Shown here: positions 16,371-25,941 of the stretch, piece after piece
Layout: each line of letters starts with the position of its first letter
Position numbering within the stretch: the first letter of the stretch is position 1
Assembly: GCA_021772025.1 (NCBI GenBank)
Contig: JAETNT010000015.1
Span: 1-64,000, forward strand
Direction: 5' to 3'
Source of the DNA: Enterocloster bolteae
GTDB lineage: Bacteria; Bacillota; Clostridia; Lachnospirales; Lachnospiraceae
DNA: 64,000 nucleotides
Position numbers and translations under genes: made by a program
Notes under the pieces: generated by a model
Databases searched by the model: none
Told to the model about the DNA's origin: nothing
Seen by the model: only the letters and a program-made list of their open reading frames with translations

Positions 16371-17768
16371 ATGTTAGAAACCGCAACTGTCCTGACTCCG
16401 CTTCACTTTCTCTACCTTGCAGGGGTCATCGTAATTCTCGGCGTTATGGTTATGCGGAAAGACACACCGGCTGTCTGCATCGGTTTTCTCTTTCTCCTTG
16501 GCCTGGCAGGCCGTGGAAGCGTTATCGGCGGCATTCAGACCGTATTTAACGCAATGCTATACGCCGGAAGAGAGTTTATGGAAATCATCGCCACCATTGC
16601 TCTGGTCAGTGCCCTGTCCAAAGCTTTAAGCGATCTCGGAAGCGACTACCTGCTGATGAAACCCATGTCCCGGGTTATGAAAACCCCGGCTCTGACCTGG
16701 TGGATTTTAGGCTTTACCATGTTGACTTTCTCCCTGTTTTTATGGCCCTCCCCCTCTGTGGCTCTGGTGGGAGCCATTATGCTTCCTTTTGCTATCCGGG
16801 CCGGGCTTACGCCTTTGGCCGCCGCTATGGCTATGAATCTGTTTGGCCACGGCATTGCTCTAAGCTATGATCTGGTGGTTCAGGGCGCCCCGGCTATCTC
16901 CGCCTCTGCTGCAGGAATCCAGACCAGCCAGATTCTTACCCAGGGCCGTCTGGTATTCTGGGTTATGGGGATTACCACCGCCGTGTCCGCCTTCCTGCTA
17001 AACCGAAGGGCCCTGTCCTTTTCCCCTGCAGGGAAAACCGTCCGGGAATCCCCGGAGTTTCAAAGCTCCTCTTCTTTTTCTCCTTCCGGACCGCTTTCCC
17101 GTCCGGCAAAAATCCTGGCCGTCGCTACCCCTCTGGCCTTTTTTGCCGATATTGCCGCTATGCTGGCTTTTGATCTTAGAGGCGGGGATGCCACCAGCAT
17201 TGTATCCGGCACTGCCGTTCTTCTCATGTGCCTGGGGGCGATCTTAGCTTCCCCAAAAGATTCTCTGGAAAAAATTACCGGCTACCTCACGGATGGTTTT
17301 CTTTTTGCTATCCGTATCTTTGCCCCGGTAATTGCCATCGGCGCATTCTTCTTTTTAGGCGGGGAAGGAATTTCTACGATTATGGGAGACTCTTTCTCAG
17401 GCGGCATTATGAATGACTGGGCGGTTTGGCTGGCATCCCATGCCCCTCTAAACAAATATCTTATTGCGGCGATTCAGATGACGGTTGGCGCCTTAACCGG
17501 ATTAGACGGTTCCGGCTTTTCCGGCCTTCCTTTAACCGGCGCTCTGGCAAACACCTTCGGCACTGCTGTAGGGGCCTCCGTTCCGGTTCTTGCGGCATTG
17601 GGTCAGATTACCGCTATCTTTGTAGGCGGAGGCACCCTTGTTCCCTGGGGATTAATCCCGGTAGCCGCCATCTGCAATGTAAACCCCTTAGAGCTTGCCA
17701 GAAAAAATTTCCTGCCGGTTCTTATCGGTTTTGTCTGTACTTTTGCCGCTGCCTGTCTGTTTTTATAA
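16371..17768 (+). CDS. Multi-pass membrane transporter of unknown substrate (ion-transporter-superfamily-like)
   Basis: 465 residues with about 11-12 hydrophobic segments and two re-entrant-looking glycine-rich stretches (NLFGHGIALSYDLVVQGAP at about 160-178; ALTGLDGSGFSGLPLTG at about 377-393). The repeated halves and these loops resemble DcuC/GntP/CitMHS-type carriers, but I cannot name the family with certainty. The C-terminal GGGTLVPWGLIP and the DGSG motif may form the binding site. It is 26 bp upstream of asnB on the same strand, so a link to asparagine, aspartate or another amino or dicarboxylic acid is plausible by context only. Confidence 0.6.
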   Translation: MLETATVLTPLHFLYLAGVIVILGVMVMRKDTPAVCIGFLFLLGLAGRGSVIGGIQTVFNAMLYAGREFMEIIATIALVSALSKALSDLGSDYLLMKPMSRVMKTPALTWWILGFTMLTFSLFLWPSPSVALVGAIMLPFAIRAGLTPLAAAMAMNLFGHGIALSYDLVVQGAPAISASAAGIQTSQILTQGRLVFWVMGITTAVSAFLLNRRALSFSPAGKTVRESPEFQSSSSFSPSGPLSRPAKILAVATPLAFFADIAAMLAFDLRGGDATSIVSGTAVLLMCLGAILASPKDSLEKITGYLTDGFLFAIRIFAPVIAIGAFFFLGGEGISTIMGDSFSGGIMNDWAVWLASHAPLNKYLIAAIQMTVGALTGLDGSGFSGLPLTGALANTFGTAVGASVPVLAALGQITAIFVGGGTLVPWGLIPVAAICNVNPLELARKNFLPVLIGFVCTFAAACLFL

Positions 17769-17794
17769 AAAATATTTTGAAAGGAGCATAAACT

Positions 17795-19684
17795 ATGTGC
17801 GGAATCTCCGGATTTTTCCATCCAGAACAGGACTTTATCGAAAAAAGAGCTTATTATCAAACTATATTGGATTCTATGAACCTTGCTTTAAAGCATCGGG
17901 GGCCCCGCTGTCAGGGCACCTGCATTCTTAACCATTTCGGTCTGGCCCAGGTATCTCTGGATCCCCCGGCTGCGGAGCATCCGGACACACCTGACAATGG
18001 CGTGGGATCCCTCCCTATAGCAGAAGTCATAGAAGGCGGCGCCTTTGCAGTTCTCTGGGACGGGGAGCTTTACAATGCTTCGGAACTGAAAAAAGAACTG
18101 GAAGATCTGGGCCATGTCTTCAAAAGCTCAGAGGATGCCCGAATCATATTGGAGGCCTACTTAGAATACGGGCCGGACTTTGTAAAAAAGCTAAACGGCG
18201 CATTTGCTTTTGCCATTGCCGACAGTCCTAAGGATCAGCTGCTTCTTTATCGAGATCGCTCCGGAATAAAGCCTCTTTTTTATTCTGTCCGGGACAAAAC
18301 AGTCGTCTTTGCATCTGAGCTAAAAGGGCTTTTTACCTGGCCCGGTTTAAAGCCGGAGCTTACCTTAGAAGGACTTAATGAAATCTTTAGCCTTGGACCG
18401 GCAAAAACCAGCGGAAACGGCGTATTTAAAGGAATTGATGAAGTCCTTCCCGGCCACTTTCTTTCTTGTTCCTTAAACGGTATCAGAATTTGCTCCTACT
18501 GGGAATTAAAAAGCCTTCCCCATGAGGACAGTTATCCTGAAACCATTGAAAAGACTTCCTGGCTTTTAGAAGATGCTGTCCGCAGACAGATGAAGCCTGA
18601 CTCCCCTGTATGCGCTCTTTTATCCGGCGGCGTTGATTCTTCCCTGGTTTCCGCCATCTGCGCGAAAGAGCTGAAAAAGAAAAACCGGCAGCTTACCACC
18701 TTTTCCTTTGATTTTACCGGTAATGATAAAAACTTTAAGGCCAATTCCTTCCAACCTTCCCTGGATAAGCCTTATGTAAAAATGATGGCAGCCTATTTAA
18801 ATTCTGACCACCACTTTTTAGAATGTTCCGCCAAGGAACAGTTTGATCGGCTGGAAGCCTCGGTTTTGGCCCATGATCTTCCCGCTATGGCGGACGTTGA
18901 CTCTTCCCTTATGTATTTCTGTTCTCAGGTGGCGCCCTACTCTCCGGCAGCCCTGACCGGAGAATGTGCAGATGAAATTTTCGGAGGCTATCCCTGGTTC
19001 CACAAGGAGGACTGTTTTCAGGCTTCCACCTTTCCCTGGACCATGGATCTAAAAGCCCGGCAAGTTCTTTTAAATGATGATTTTCTAAGTGAACTGAAAA
19101 TGGAAGAGTACGTACAAAACCGCTATGAAGCCTCCCTGGCCCAGGTTCCCGCACTCCCGGGAGAATCTCCTGACGAAGCCCGCAGAAGGGAAATTTCCTA
19201 TCTGAATCTTCGCTGGTTTATGCAGACCTTGCTGGACAGAATGGACAGAGCCAGCATGCACTCCGGCTTAAAAGCCAGGGTACCCTTTGCGGATTACCGG
19301 ATTATCGAATATCTGTGGAATGTTCCGTGGGAGATGAAGGCCCGTGACGGCGTTGTAAAAAACCTGCTGCGTCAGGCAGGCCGGGGACTGCTGCCGGATG
19401 AAATTTTGTTCCGCAAAAAGTCGCCCTATCCCAAGACTTACGATACCGCTTATGAGGCTCTGCTTTCCGCCCGGGTAAGGGAGATCTTAGAGGACTCTTC
19501 TTCTCCTGTTCTCCCGTTTATTGATAAGAAAAAGGTTCTGACCTTTTTGTCCAGCCCTTCCGACTACGGGAAGCCCTGGTATGGCCAGCTTATGGCAGCT
19601 CCTCAGATGATGGCTTACCTGATCCAGATCGATTTTTGGCTGCGGCGGTATCATCCAAAGATTGCTGTATCTTTTTCTATGTAA
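17795..19684 (+). CDS. asnB: Asparagine synthase (glutamine-hydrolysing)
   Basis: 629 residues, the normal AsnB size. It begins MCGISGFF, so Cys2 becomes the N-terminal nucleophile of the glutaminase domain (to about residue 200). The synthetase domain follows with the ATP pyrophosphatase loop SGGVDSS (about residue 278) and a later TGECADEIFGGYPWF. AAAGGAGC precedes the ATG. It is co-oriented with, and probably transcribed together with, the upstream transporter. No tRNA-Asn T-box leader is visible before the pair. Confidence 0.93.
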   Translation: MCGISGFFHPEQDFIEKRAYYQTILDSMNLALKHRGPRCQGTCILNHFGLAQVSLDPPAAEHPDTPDNGVGSLPIAEVIEGGAFAVLWDGELYNASELKKELEDLGHVFKSSEDARIILEAYLEYGPDFVKKLNGAFAFAIADSPKDQLLLYRDRSGIKPLFYSVRDKTVVFASELKGLFTWPGLKPELTLEGLNEIFSLGPAKTSGNGVFKGIDEVLPGHFLSCSLNGIRICSYWELKSLPHEDSYPETIEKTSWLLEDAVRRQMKPDSPVCALLSGGVDSSLVSAICAKELKKKNRQLTTFSFDFTGNDKNFKANSFQPSLDKPYVKMMAAYLNSDHHFLECSAKEQFDRLEASVLAHDLPAMADVDSSLMYFCSQVAPYSPAALTGECADEIFGGYPWFHKEDCFQASTFPWTMDLKARQVLLNDDFLSELKMEEYVQNRYEASLAQVPALPGESPDEARRREISYLNLRWFMQTLLDRMDRASMHSGLKARVPFADYRIIEYLWNVPWEMKARDGVVKNLLRQAGRGLLPDEILFRKKSPYPKTYDTAYEALLSARVREILEDSSSPVLPFIDKKKVLTFLSSPSDYGKPWYGQLMAAPQMMAYLIQIDFWLRRYHPKIAVSFSM

Positions 19685-19875
19685 AGAACCAAGCTAATTC
19701 TTCTATGACTCAGCAATACTGTGCCAAGTTTCTCTTATGCGTGATTGCCATGAAAAAATGAATTTGATATTATCTGTAAAATCTCGTATAATAAAAGCTG
19801 AATATCTATGGCACCACAGATTACCCCGCACTGTATGCTCCCGCAATCATATTATGAAAGAAAGAATGCCAAGCT

Positions 19876-20922
19876 ATGAAACTTTTCGATAACCCTTCGC
19901 CTCTGAAAAAAAACACGGGCAAAAAATCAACAAAAAGAAATAAATCAGGAAGGCCTTCGCCTGTGGCCTCCTTCCCTATTCTGCTTTTTACCCTTTTATT
20001 CCTCATAGGTCTTGTTTTTAACGTGGATCTTACCCCCTATGTGCCGGATTCTTTTTGGGAAGCAGTGGAATCCTATTATGAGCAGGCTTCTCCTGACAGC
20101 CAGACAGAAACCCGGTTTCCCCTGGCGGACGAAACTTCCCCGGAAATTTTTCGGGACGCTCCATTCCGGCTTACGGTGCTGGACGTAGGCCAGGGGCTGT
20201 CTGTTTTCGTCCAGTCGGACGGCGAGACCATGCTTTATGACGGAGGAGACAGGGAAGCTTCTTCCTTTGTGGTCAGCTACCTGGAGCGCCAGGGGCTTGA
20301 ACGTCTGGATTATGTGACAATTTCCCATTATGACTCGGATCATTTAAGCGGGGTGGTAGGAGTTTTAAACCGTTTTCCTGCCAGCCATGTCCTGGCCCCG
20401 GATTATAAAGCTTCCACTGCTATCTTCCGCTCTTATCAGCAGGTTCTCTCAGATAAGAATCTTACTCCTCTTTATCCGGCTGTAGGGGACAATTTTTCAC
20501 TTGGCGGGGCCTCCTTTACTGTTTTGGGACCTTCGGCTATGGATCCGGAAAATTTTAACAATAACTCTCTGGCAATCCGGATTGTTTACGGGAACACCAG
20601 CTTTCTTCTCACAGGGGATGCAGAGCATGAGGAGGAGGAAGATATGTGCGAATCCTGGGGACGTTCTCTTTTAAGCACCGTTTACGTTGTAGGGCATCAT
20701 GGAAGCGGAAGCTCTTCTTCCTGGACTCTTTTGGAAAACGCGATTCCGGAATATGCAGTTATCAGCTGCGGCAGAGACAATTCCTACGGTCATCCCCATG
20801 ACACGACTCTGGAAAAGTTTTCGGATATGGAAATCCCCGTATACCGCACGGATACACAAGGATCTATCACAATTCTCTCAGACGGCGACACCCTTACCTG
20901 GTTTCAGGAAGGGCAAAATTAA
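19876..20922 (+). CDS. Membrane-anchored ComEC/Rec2-type metallo-beta-lactamase hydrolase
   Basis: 348 residues. A basic N-terminal tail (K/R/S-rich, about 1-33) is followed by one transmembrane helix (about 34-50). The catalytic domain starts around residue 100 with LTVLDVGQGLSVFVQ, then SHYDSDHLSG (the H-x-D-x-D-H metal motif), LTGDAEHEEE and VGHHGSGSSSS. This matches the C-terminal domain of ComEC and its stand-alone extracellular homologues, proposed to be nucleases acting on DNA outside the membrane. ComEC's channel domain is absent. The role, DNA uptake or scavenging, is inferred. Confidence 0.85.
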   Translation: MKLFDNPSPLKKNTGKKSTKRNKSGRPSPVASFPILLFTLLFLIGLVFNVDLTPYVPDSFWEAVESYYEQASPDSQTETRFPLADETSPEIFRDAPFRLTVLDVGQGLSVFVQSDGETMLYDGGDREASSFVVSYLERQGLERLDYVTISHYDSDHLSGVVGVLNRFPASHVLAPDYKASTAIFRSYQQVLSDKNLTPLYPAVGDNFSLGGASFTVLGPSAMDPENFNNNSLAIRIVYGNTSFLLTGDAEHEEEEDMCESWGRSLLSTVYVVGHHGSGSSSSWTLLENAIPEYAVISCGRDNSYGHPHDTTLEKFSDMEIPVYRTDTQGSITILSDGDTLTWFQEGQN

Positions 20923-20927
20923 TGATA

Positions 20928-20970
20928 CCCTCAGCGGACAAAGAGGTACTCGGTTCTTGTCTGCTGAGGG
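20928..20970. terminator. Hairpin between convergent MBL-hydrolase and alkyltransferase-like genes
   Basis: CCCTCAGCGGACAA pairs with TTGTCTGCTGAGGG around a short loop. The T tracts are weak on both strands. The position between convergent genes suggests a shared, moderately efficient terminator. Confidence 0.55.
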
Positions 20971-21010
20971 CATTATGTCTCAAAAGAAAACGGCGTCTTC
21001 ACCTTTTTCT

Positions 21011-21376
21011 TTATATTCCCAACTCTGCAAATTTTCTCTGAAGCTCCTTCGCTTCCTCCATGGTGTTCTTCCAGCCGGATTTTTTCAAGTCTACCCGAAA
21101 CCGGCCCGGCCTGGCCTCATAGACATCCACGCCCTCTGCCTCCAAAAGCTTCCTCTGTAAATCCGGCGTATCAAAAGCCTGAGCTCCTGTAAGATATCCC
21201 TGATGATTGACTATCCGATGGGCAGGCGCATCCACGGCAAGCCCCCGGTTTAAGGCAAATCCCACCTGTCTGGAATAATTGGGCATCCCGCAGAGAAGGG
21301 CTATCTGCCCGTAAGTAGATGCCCTTCCCTCCGGGATTGCCCGGCATACCAGGCTTACCCGTTTATAAAAATCCAT
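21011..21376 (-). CDS. Alkyltransferase-like (ATL) DNA repair protein
   Basis: 121 residues, the fold of the MGMT/Ogt DNA-binding domain: RAIPEGRASTYGQIALLCG (about 12-30) and YSRQVGFALNRG. The active-site motif PCHR of O6-methylguanine methyltransferases is PAHR at residues 51-54, so the acceptor cysteine is alanine. Known ATL proteins with Trp or Ala at this position flag alkylated guanines for nucleotide excision repair instead of repairing them. The protein is longer at its C-terminus than the minimal ATL. It stands alone, 29 bp from the neighbouring ferredoxin-like gene. Confidence 0.88.
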   Translation of the reverse strand: MDFYKRVSLVCRAIPEGRASTYGQIALLCGMPNYSRQVGFALNRGLAVDAPAHRIVNHQGYLTGAQAFDTPDLQRKLLEAEGVDVYEARPGRFRVDLKKSGWKNTMEEAKELQRKFAELGI

Positions 21377-21405
21377 CTCTTTTGGCTCCCTTTGTCAAAT
21401 CTGTC

Positions 21406-22740
21406 TTATCTTTCTTTTCTCTTCTCCTGCATAGACAAAAGCTTGTCCAGATAAACCGATTTAAACTGCTTGCTGGCCAGAGCCTGCTTTAAGGGCGGAA
21501 GCTTCAGGATAGTGGAAAATACCGCCGCCATAGCCCTGTGATTAGCAAATGCCTGATTGTCAAAAATCAGATTCTGCAAGGTTCCCTTTTCAATGGCCTG
21601 GAGTACAAACCGGTGAGTACTGTTAACCGGCGTAATAATCTGAACAGGCCGGCGCTCCAGCCGGATTGCCTTAGTCGGGCAATTTCTGGCGCAGACACCG
21701 CATCCTAAGCAGATTTCCGCATCCACATCAGCCCATTTTCTCTTTTTTCCTCCTTCTGCCTGTGCTTCTTCCTTTATAGAAATAGCAAAGATCGGGCAAA
21801 CCTTCGCACATTTTCCGCATCCGATACAGGTGTCTTCGCTTACCTTTGGAATATAATTAGTAGTGGCTACCGGCTGCATAGGGCTGAATTTTCTGGCGGC
21901 CTGCAAAGCCTCGCAACAGCATCCGCAGCAGTTGCAGATAAATGCCGGGTGTTCTCTTACGTTTTCCCCAATCTGCACCAGATTACTCTCATAAGAAAGC
22001 TCCAGCACCTCCTTCGCCTCTTCTTTGGAAATCAGTCTTGCATAGCCCCCATGCTCAGAAAGAGAGCGGGCCACGTTGTCAAAGGTAAGGCACACATCCC
22101 AAGGAGCGTCGATCTCACAGGGATGTCCTGCATGATAGGCTTTATGGCGGCAGTAGCAGGTTCCAAGGCCAATATATTTCGCTTCTTCCACAATGTGGGT
22201 AGCCCGTTCAAAGTCCAGAATGTGATTCATCTTGTCATTGGTCAGCACCGGTTCCTGAACAAACACCCTCCCCAGCCTGGTTTCCGTAGCAAAGAATAAA
22301 TCCTTTACAAAGTCCTCTTCCACATTCATGTATTGATAGTAAAGCTCGCTCAAATATTTCTGATCAATATCTCCTCTGGTCCGCATAAGGGCAAACTCGA
22401 TAAAACCAGCCATAGGAGGCGGCATAACAAATCTCCGCTCACCCTGGTAATAAGAATCCACCAAAAGGGCCTTTTCACACAAATGGTCAAGAAGCTTCTC
22501 CGCCTTGGCCTCTGTGGTTCCCCAGATCTTTGCCGCCTTTTTTAAAGTAAAGGGGCGAACAGGCAGAAGGGCTACCCATTTCGCCTCTTTTTCCGAGTAC
22601 AGCACCTGCAGGATCTTATACAGGGTTTCTGACGGCGGCGCCCCTTGCGTAAACCAGTTTATCCGCTCTTCTAAGCTTTTGTACGCATCTCTAGTCGTCA
22701 AATGTCCCAATTGATTCACCAGCTTTCCTTTGATTATCAA
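21406..22740 (-). CDS. 4Fe-4S dicluster-containing protein of unknown role
   Basis: 444 residues. The N-terminal ~110 residues look like a winged-helix (PFTLKKAAKIWGTTEAKAEKLLDHL). A middle region has clustered cysteines (GLGTCYCRHKAYHAGHPCE and FICNCCGCCCEALQ). The C-terminal part has two ferredoxin-type clusters, CIGCGKCAKVCPI and CLGCGVCARNCPT, at about residues 311-360. It is probably a cytosolic electron-transfer or regulatory Fe-S protein of a kind common in anaerobes. There is no partner enzyme next to it, so the function is open. Confidence 0.75.
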   Translation of the reverse strand: MIIKGKLVNQLGHLTTRDAYKSLEERINWFTQGAPPSETLYKILQVLYSEKEAKWVALLPVRPFTLKKAAKIWGTTEAKAEKLLDHLCEKALLVDSYYQGERRFVMPPPMAGFIEFALMRTRGDIDQKYLSELYYQYMNVEEDFVKDLFFATETRLGRVFVQEPVLTNDKMNHILDFERATHIVEEAKYIGLGTCYCRHKAYHAGHPCEIDAPWDVCLTFDNVARSLSEHGGYARLISKEEAKEVLELSYESNLVQIGENVREHPAFICNCCGCCCEALQAARKFSPMQPVATTNYIPKVSEDTCIGCGKCAKVCPIFAISIKEEAQAEGGKKRKWADVDAEICLGCGVCARNCPTKAIRLERRPVQIITPVNSTHRFVLQAIEKGTLQNLIFDNQAFANHRAMAAVFSTILKLPPLKQALASKQFKSVYLDKLLSMQEKRKER

Positions 22741-22779
22741 TCTATTTTATCACAATTTTTCCGCAAAGGAAAGTTTTTC

Positions 22780-23565
22780 CTAAAGCCGGTGGGCAATGGG
22801 CTTCATCTTCTCAAAGGTATAGACCTGGTCAAAGCCCAGAGCCTTTAACTCTTCATGTATTTCTTCTATCTTGGTTCCCAAGTGGGCCTCCTGGTGGCTG
22901 TCAGATCCTATGGTCAAAATCTTTCCCCCCATGTTTCGGTACAAGGTCAAAATCTCCCGGCTGGGCGTCAGATCCGGCAGTCCATAGCGGAAACAGGAGG
23001 TATTAAGTTCAATCCCCTTTCCCTGGGAAATCACCGTTTTTAAGATTTCCTCCACCAGATCCCGCACCTTCTCAAACGGGTACTCTCCCGCTTTGTCATA
23101 CCGGCGGATCATATCCAGATGGCCCAGGACGCTGTAATTCTCATAGCGCCTGATTACATGAAGGATTTCTTCATAATAGCGCCGGTTATATTCCTCCTGC
23201 GTCCGTCCCGGCTGAAAAGTCTGGTTCCAAAACTCCTGATCCTCCACTTGGTGGCAAGACAGGATCACGAAATCAAAGGGATACTGTTTAAACGTTTCTT
23301 CATACTGAGGGATGGTGTGCACCTGCATCCCAAACTCGATTCCCATGCGGATGGTAATATCACTCCCAAAATGCTCCCGGCACCGCTCTATCTCTTTTTG
23401 ATAGGCTGCACAGTCGCAGTTTGTATCTGTTTTTACCCCGTAATCAATATGCTCTGTAAAACAAATTTCATCAAGGCCCAGAGCAATGGCCCGTCTCACC
23501 GCATCCTCCATAGGATACTCCGAGTCATCGCTGAAGCTGGTATGCAAATGATAATCTGCCAACAT
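22780..23565 (-). CDS. hisJ: PHP-domain histidinol-phosphatase family protein
   Basis: 261 residues. PHP metal motifs are visible: DYHLHTSFSDDSEYPM at residue 4, FTEHIDYG at about 36, IGIEFGM-like RMGIEFGMQVH, and SDSHQEAHLG near the C-terminus. This matches the HisJ/HisK type, which removes phosphate from histidinol phosphate in histidine synthesis. There are no other his genes nearby, so a different phosphoester substrate is possible. The ATG at 23565 is preceded by AGGAGGAGAC. Confidence 0.82.
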   Translation of the reverse strand: MLADYHLHTSFSDDSEYPMEDAVRRAIALGLDEICFTEHIDYGVKTDTNCDCAAYQKEIERCREHFGSDITIRMGIEFGMQVHTIPQYEETFKQYPFDFVILSCHQVEDQEFWNQTFQPGRTQEEYNRRYYEEILHVIRRYENYSVLGHLDMIRRYDKAGEYPFEKVRDLVEEILKTVISQGKGIELNTSCFRYGLPDLTPSREILTLYRNMGGKILTIGSDSHQEAHLGTKIEEIHEELKALGFDQVYTFEKMKPIAHRL

Positions 23566-23632
23566 ATCTGTCTCCTCCTTTTGGGCTATATTTTCTGTAC
23601 TGTATCATAGGCGGTTTTGCGCTCTGTTAATC

Positions 23633-24835
23633 TTACGCCTGATATCCCCTGTCTGCCTTACGGTTCAGTTTTTCAGATGAAAAGGCCATGGCTCCCAGCA
23701 GTAGCAGCAGATAAAAAGGATACCACCGGATGCTGATATGCTGGGCTATCAGGCCAAACAGCGGAGGCATCAAGGTAATTCCCAAATAGGCAAATGCCAT
23801 CTGAAGCCCTACAATTGCCTGGGAAAGATCTTCCCCGAAATTTTTTGGCGTCTGATGCATCAGGCTGGGATAAACCGGCGCACAGCCCAGACCGACAACA
23901 ATCAGGCCCAAGCACATGACCAGAGCTCCCGCAGGCGCTATCACCAGCAAAATCCCAATAAGCCCGACAATCTGTCCCAGCCGCACCATAGCTTTATCAT
24001 TCAGTTTAATGGCAAGAAAGCCGCTGGCAAATCTTCCTGCCGTGATTCCCAAATAGAAAAGCGCCGCCCATTTTGCGGCAGTCTCTTCCGACATTCCCCG
24101 GGCCATTACCATGTAGCTGGCTCCCCAAAGCCCTGCCGTCTGCTCCAAAGCACAGTAAAAGAAAAAAGCGGCCATCTCTGCCTTAACCCCGGAAATCCCG
24201 AGAAGCTTCTTTATAGAAGGAGCCGGTCCTGCTGCGGTTTTGAGATCTTTTGCCCTTGGCTTTCCTTCTGCGTCCCTTTCGCCTTCCCGCCGCTTCTCCT
24301 TCCACGCGGACAGGCTGGCAAACAGAAAGGCTGTCAGGGCGATCTGCAAAAATCCCACAATCCGGTAACCGCTATGCCAGGTAAGGCCGCCGGTAAGACA
24401 AGCCCCCATAATATAAGGCCCCAGGGATGCCCCCACTCCCCAGCAGCAATGGAGCCAGCTCATGTGGCTGGCTTTAAAATGGATGGCTGCATAGTTATTT
24501 AATGCTGCATCCACTGCTCCTGCGCCTAAGCCATAGGGAATTGCCAAAAGGCACAGCACCCAGAAAGAGGGCGCTGCAGAAAAGCCCAGCAGGGCCGCTG
24601 CCGTCAGGCCTACGCTTACCGCTGTCACCAGGCCGGTACCCCATTTTCTGGTAAGCCTGTCGCTAAGGAGACTGGAAATCACCGTCCCTATGGAAATAAC
24701 CATAGAAATTATGCCGGCATAGGAAACCGGCGCCTGAAGCTGCTGGTGCATACTGGGCCATGCGGAGCCCAGCATGGCATCGGGAAGTCCCAGACTGATA
24801 AAAGCCAAATAAGTAATCGCCAATAAGAAAATCAT
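23633..24835 (-). CDS. MFS transporter (FucP/sugar-type)
   Basis: 400 residues with about 12 hydrophobic segments and a charged central loop (about 195-225, rich in K, R and E). The pattern LGLPDAMLGSAWPSM in helix 1 and SDRLTRKWG after helix 2 matches a Clostridial MFS group annotated as sugar or unknown-substrate transporters. The start ATG at 24835 has GAGG 6 nt upstream; the longer frame extends into the intergenic region. It is divergent from the AraC regulator across about 130 bp, which suggests regulation by it. Confidence 0.85.
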   Translation of the reverse strand: MIFLLAITYLAFISLGLPDAMLGSAWPSMHQQLQAPVSYAGIISMVISIGTVISSLLSDRLTRKWGTGLVTAVSVGLTAAALLGFSAAPSFWVLCLLAIPYGLGAGAVDAALNNYAAIHFKASHMSWLHCCWGVGASLGPYIMGACLTGGLTWHSGYRIVGFLQIALTAFLFASLSAWKEKRREGERDAEGKPRAKDLKTAAGPAPSIKKLLGISGVKAEMAAFFFYCALEQTAGLWGASYMVMARGMSEETAAKWAALFYLGITAGRFASGFLAIKLNDKAMVRLGQIVGLIGILLVIAPAGALVMCLGLIVVGLGCAPVYPSLMHQTPKNFGEDLSQAIVGLQMAFAYLGITLMPPLFGLIAQHISIRWYPFYLLLLLGAMAFSSEKLNRKADRGYQA

Positions 24836-24964
24836 AGTCCACCTCTTGCGTATTCTTGATTCGGATATTATAATAGTGCATAAATCCAGTAGAATTCTAT
24901 CAAAAATCCGCCAAAAATTATGATTATCTTGCCGCAATACGTTCTGTCACAGAAAGGAATGAGG

Positions 24965-25870
24965 ATGTCCGTCAATATTAATGTTCTTACTCTGGAAGAA
25001 ACCGTAGACCATGTAACTTTAGAATTCCCCTATATGACTAACCTGTGCGATCTCCACGGCTTTCCGGAAAATTCTTTTCCCTGGCACTGGCACAACGAGG
25101 TGGAATTTTTCTATATGAGGAAAGGCCAGCTGGATTATCTGCTTCCGGGAGGGCGGCATCGCTTTCATGAGGGAGAAATGGCGTTTATTAATGCCAATGT
25201 TCTTCATATGACAGTCTGTGAAGAATCCCTTCCCTGCATTCAGGAAGAGCACATCTTTCTTCCAAGCTTTATCGGCGGACCGGAAGAAAGCATTTTTTAC
25301 GAAAATTACATTCGACCCGTTATAAGTCAAACCGGTCTTGAAATCTTTCGGTTTGATAAGCAGCTTCCGGAATATCCAAAACTTCTTTCCCTATTTCAGA
25401 ATTCCTATGAGCTTTATAGCAGGAAGCCGCTTTTCTACGAATTTGACATTCGGGAGAATATGACCCGAATATGGAAAAAGCTGTTCCTCCGTCTGAAGGA
25501 ACAGCATCAGCTAAATTCTGGTGAAGCCGCCCATAAAAAGGACAACAGTAAACGGCTAAAGACCATGATGGCCTTTATCTCCCAGCATTACCCGGAGCGG
25601 CTTACACTGGAACAAATTGCCGGTTCCGGATTCGTCAGCGTCAGGGAATGCAACCGATGCTTTAAAGACAGCCTGGGAATGTCTCCCTTTTCCTATCTTA
25701 TGGACTACCGGCTCCGAAAGGCCTGTGATTTTTTAAGATACACGGATCTCTCTGTCACTCAGGTTGGCCTGGCCTGCGGCTTTACCGCTACCAGCTATTT
25801 TGGAAAAGAGTTTCGTAAGCGGCTGGGCTTAACGCCCAGGGAGTACCGGAGACAGAATGTTATCGATTAA
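24965..25870 (+). CDS. AraC-family transcriptional regulator with cupin sensor
   Basis: About 301 residues. The N-terminal cupin fold has NSFPWHWHNEVEFFYMRKGQL and a metal-like H-W-H. The C-terminal double helix-turn-helix (about 205-300) carries LTLEQIAGSGFVSVRECNRCFK and the AraC signature ending FGKEFRKRLGLTPREYR. The start is ATG 24965 (MSVNI), with GAAAGGA 6 nt upstream; ATG 24959 is an alternative. It probably controls the divergent MFS gene in response to a sugar or related ligand. A strong terminator follows. Confidence 0.88.
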   Translation: MSVNINVLTLEETVDHVTLEFPYMTNLCDLHGFPENSFPWHWHNEVEFFYMRKGQLDYLLPGGRHRFHEGEMAFINANVLHMTVCEESLPCIQEEHIFLPSFIGGPEESIFYENYIRPVISQTGLEIFRFDKQLPEYPKLLSLFQNSYELYSRKPLFYEFDIRENMTRIWKKLFLRLKEQHQLNSGEAAHKKDNSKRLKTMMAFISQHYPERLTLEQIAGSGFVSVRECNRCFKDSLGMSPFSYLMDYRLRKACDFLRYTDLSVTQVGLACGFTATSYFGKEFRKRLGLTPREYRRQNVID

Positions 25871-25894
25871 GCAGCCGGTAATCCGTACGCTCCT

Positions 25895-25941
25895 GCAATT
25901 GCAGCACTTCCGAAATAGTGTTGCAATTGCCTTTTCATTTT
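25895..25941 (+). terminator. Terminator of the AraC-type gene
   Basis: GCAATTGCAGCACT (25895-25908) pairs with AGTGTTGCAATTGC (25917-25930) and is followed by CTTTTCATTTT. Confidence 0.85.
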
